Positions 41,729-43,151 of a stretch of DNA of 43,151 bases are shown here, piece by piece. The translations under genes were made by a program, and so were the position numbers. Within the stretch, counting starts at the first letter, position 1. Every line of letters starts with the position of its first letter. The DNA is from Anaerolineales bacterium (GTDB lineage: Bacteria; Chloroflexota; Anaerolineae; Anaerolineales; UBA11858): NCBI GenBank assembly GCA_021108255.1, contig JAIORG010000205.1:1-43151 (forward strand), written 5' to 3'. Under the pieces are notes generated by a model. The model saw only the letters and a program-made list of their open reading frames with translations, had not been told where the DNA came from and ran no database searches.

Positions 41729-41879
41729 TTGTGGTAATAACTATCGGGTTATGGTAGACTGGTCCTGCAATACAGTAAGATGAGCTGTGTGCTGCTGCTG
41801 GAAAAACTAAGATGATGGACATGGGGGAGATCAGGAACAACGGGAAAGAACTGTACTGCTGAATCGGATCGATACCCTC

Positions 41880-41908
41880 TTGACTGCCACCCATTCAACC
41901 TGTATAAT
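41880..41908 (+). promoter_or_regulatory. Strong promoter of rpoC
   Basis: TTGACT (41880-41885), a 17-base spacer and TATAAT (41903-41908): 11 of 12 consensus bases, the best promoter in the window. Transcription should start near 41915, about 310 bases before rpoC. Confidence 0.8.

Positions 41909-43151
<1,243 letters not shown>

Overview
The window most likely comes from a member of the Chloroflexota, probably an Anaerolineae-type bacterium. Three things point that way: a mevalonate kinase next to an isopentenyl phosphate kinase (the alternative mevalonate route known from Roseiflexus), two very large membrane proteins carrying the YYYxG motif of the Chlor_Arch_YYY/DUF2298 family (mostly Chloroflexi and archaea), and a topoisomerase I with an extra N-terminal zinc ribbon. 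Base composition looks even and close to 50% GC. I see no phage, insertion sequence, CRISPR array or other sign of recent transfer. This is a core-genome segment with an embedded envelope-glycan locus.

Layout. 1-1.9 kb: the end of an HD-domain protein, surE on the minus strand, and a minus-strand tRNA operon, Ser(TGA)-Ser(GCT)-Arg(GCG), with its own promoter and terminator. 1.9-5.0 kb: ffh, rpsP, khpA and rimM; the S16 protein carries a long acidic tail ending in a domain resembling the peripheral-subunit-binding domain of 2-oxoacid dehydrogenases. 5.2-9.9 kb: dprA, manC and topA, closed by a clear terminator. 10.1-11.2 kb: an unknown two-helix membrane protein that converges on greA across a shared hairpin terminator. 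11.3-17.6 kb (minus strand): a UbiA-type polyprenyl-phosphate phosphoribosyltransferase, mevalonate kinase, isopentenyl phosphate kinase, a dynamin-like GTPase, dGTPase and greA. 17.7-19.7 kb: tlyA and an MFS transporter. 19.8-36.9 kb: lepA runs into a flippase-like protein, a CDP-paratose-epimerase-like enzyme, a GT4 glycosyltransferase, a methyltransferase and four large GT-C/YYY membrane proteins. 36.9-38.3 kb: cmk and plsC. 38.4-41.7 kb: a sensor histidine kinase split by a +1 frame change. 41.9 kb to the end: a strong promoter, a leader of about 310 nt, and rpoC running off the edge.

How the parts fit. The isoprenoid genes would supply polyprenyl phosphate and a phosphoribosyl-polyprenyl lipid. 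ManC would supply GDP-mannose. The epimerase, GT4, methyltransferase, flippase-like protein and GT-C proteins look like the machinery that builds and exports a lipid-linked surface glycan; this link is inference. Several starts (ipk, ubiA, tlyA and, less strictly, lepA) lie 6-11 nt downstream of a -10-like box, which suggests that leaderless or near-leaderless transcripts are common in this genome.

The observations most worth following are the S16 fusion, the tandem YYY proteins (one fused to a GT-C domain), the split kinase with an SD-like element and CCC-UGA at the frame change, and the isolated rpoC with its long leader.
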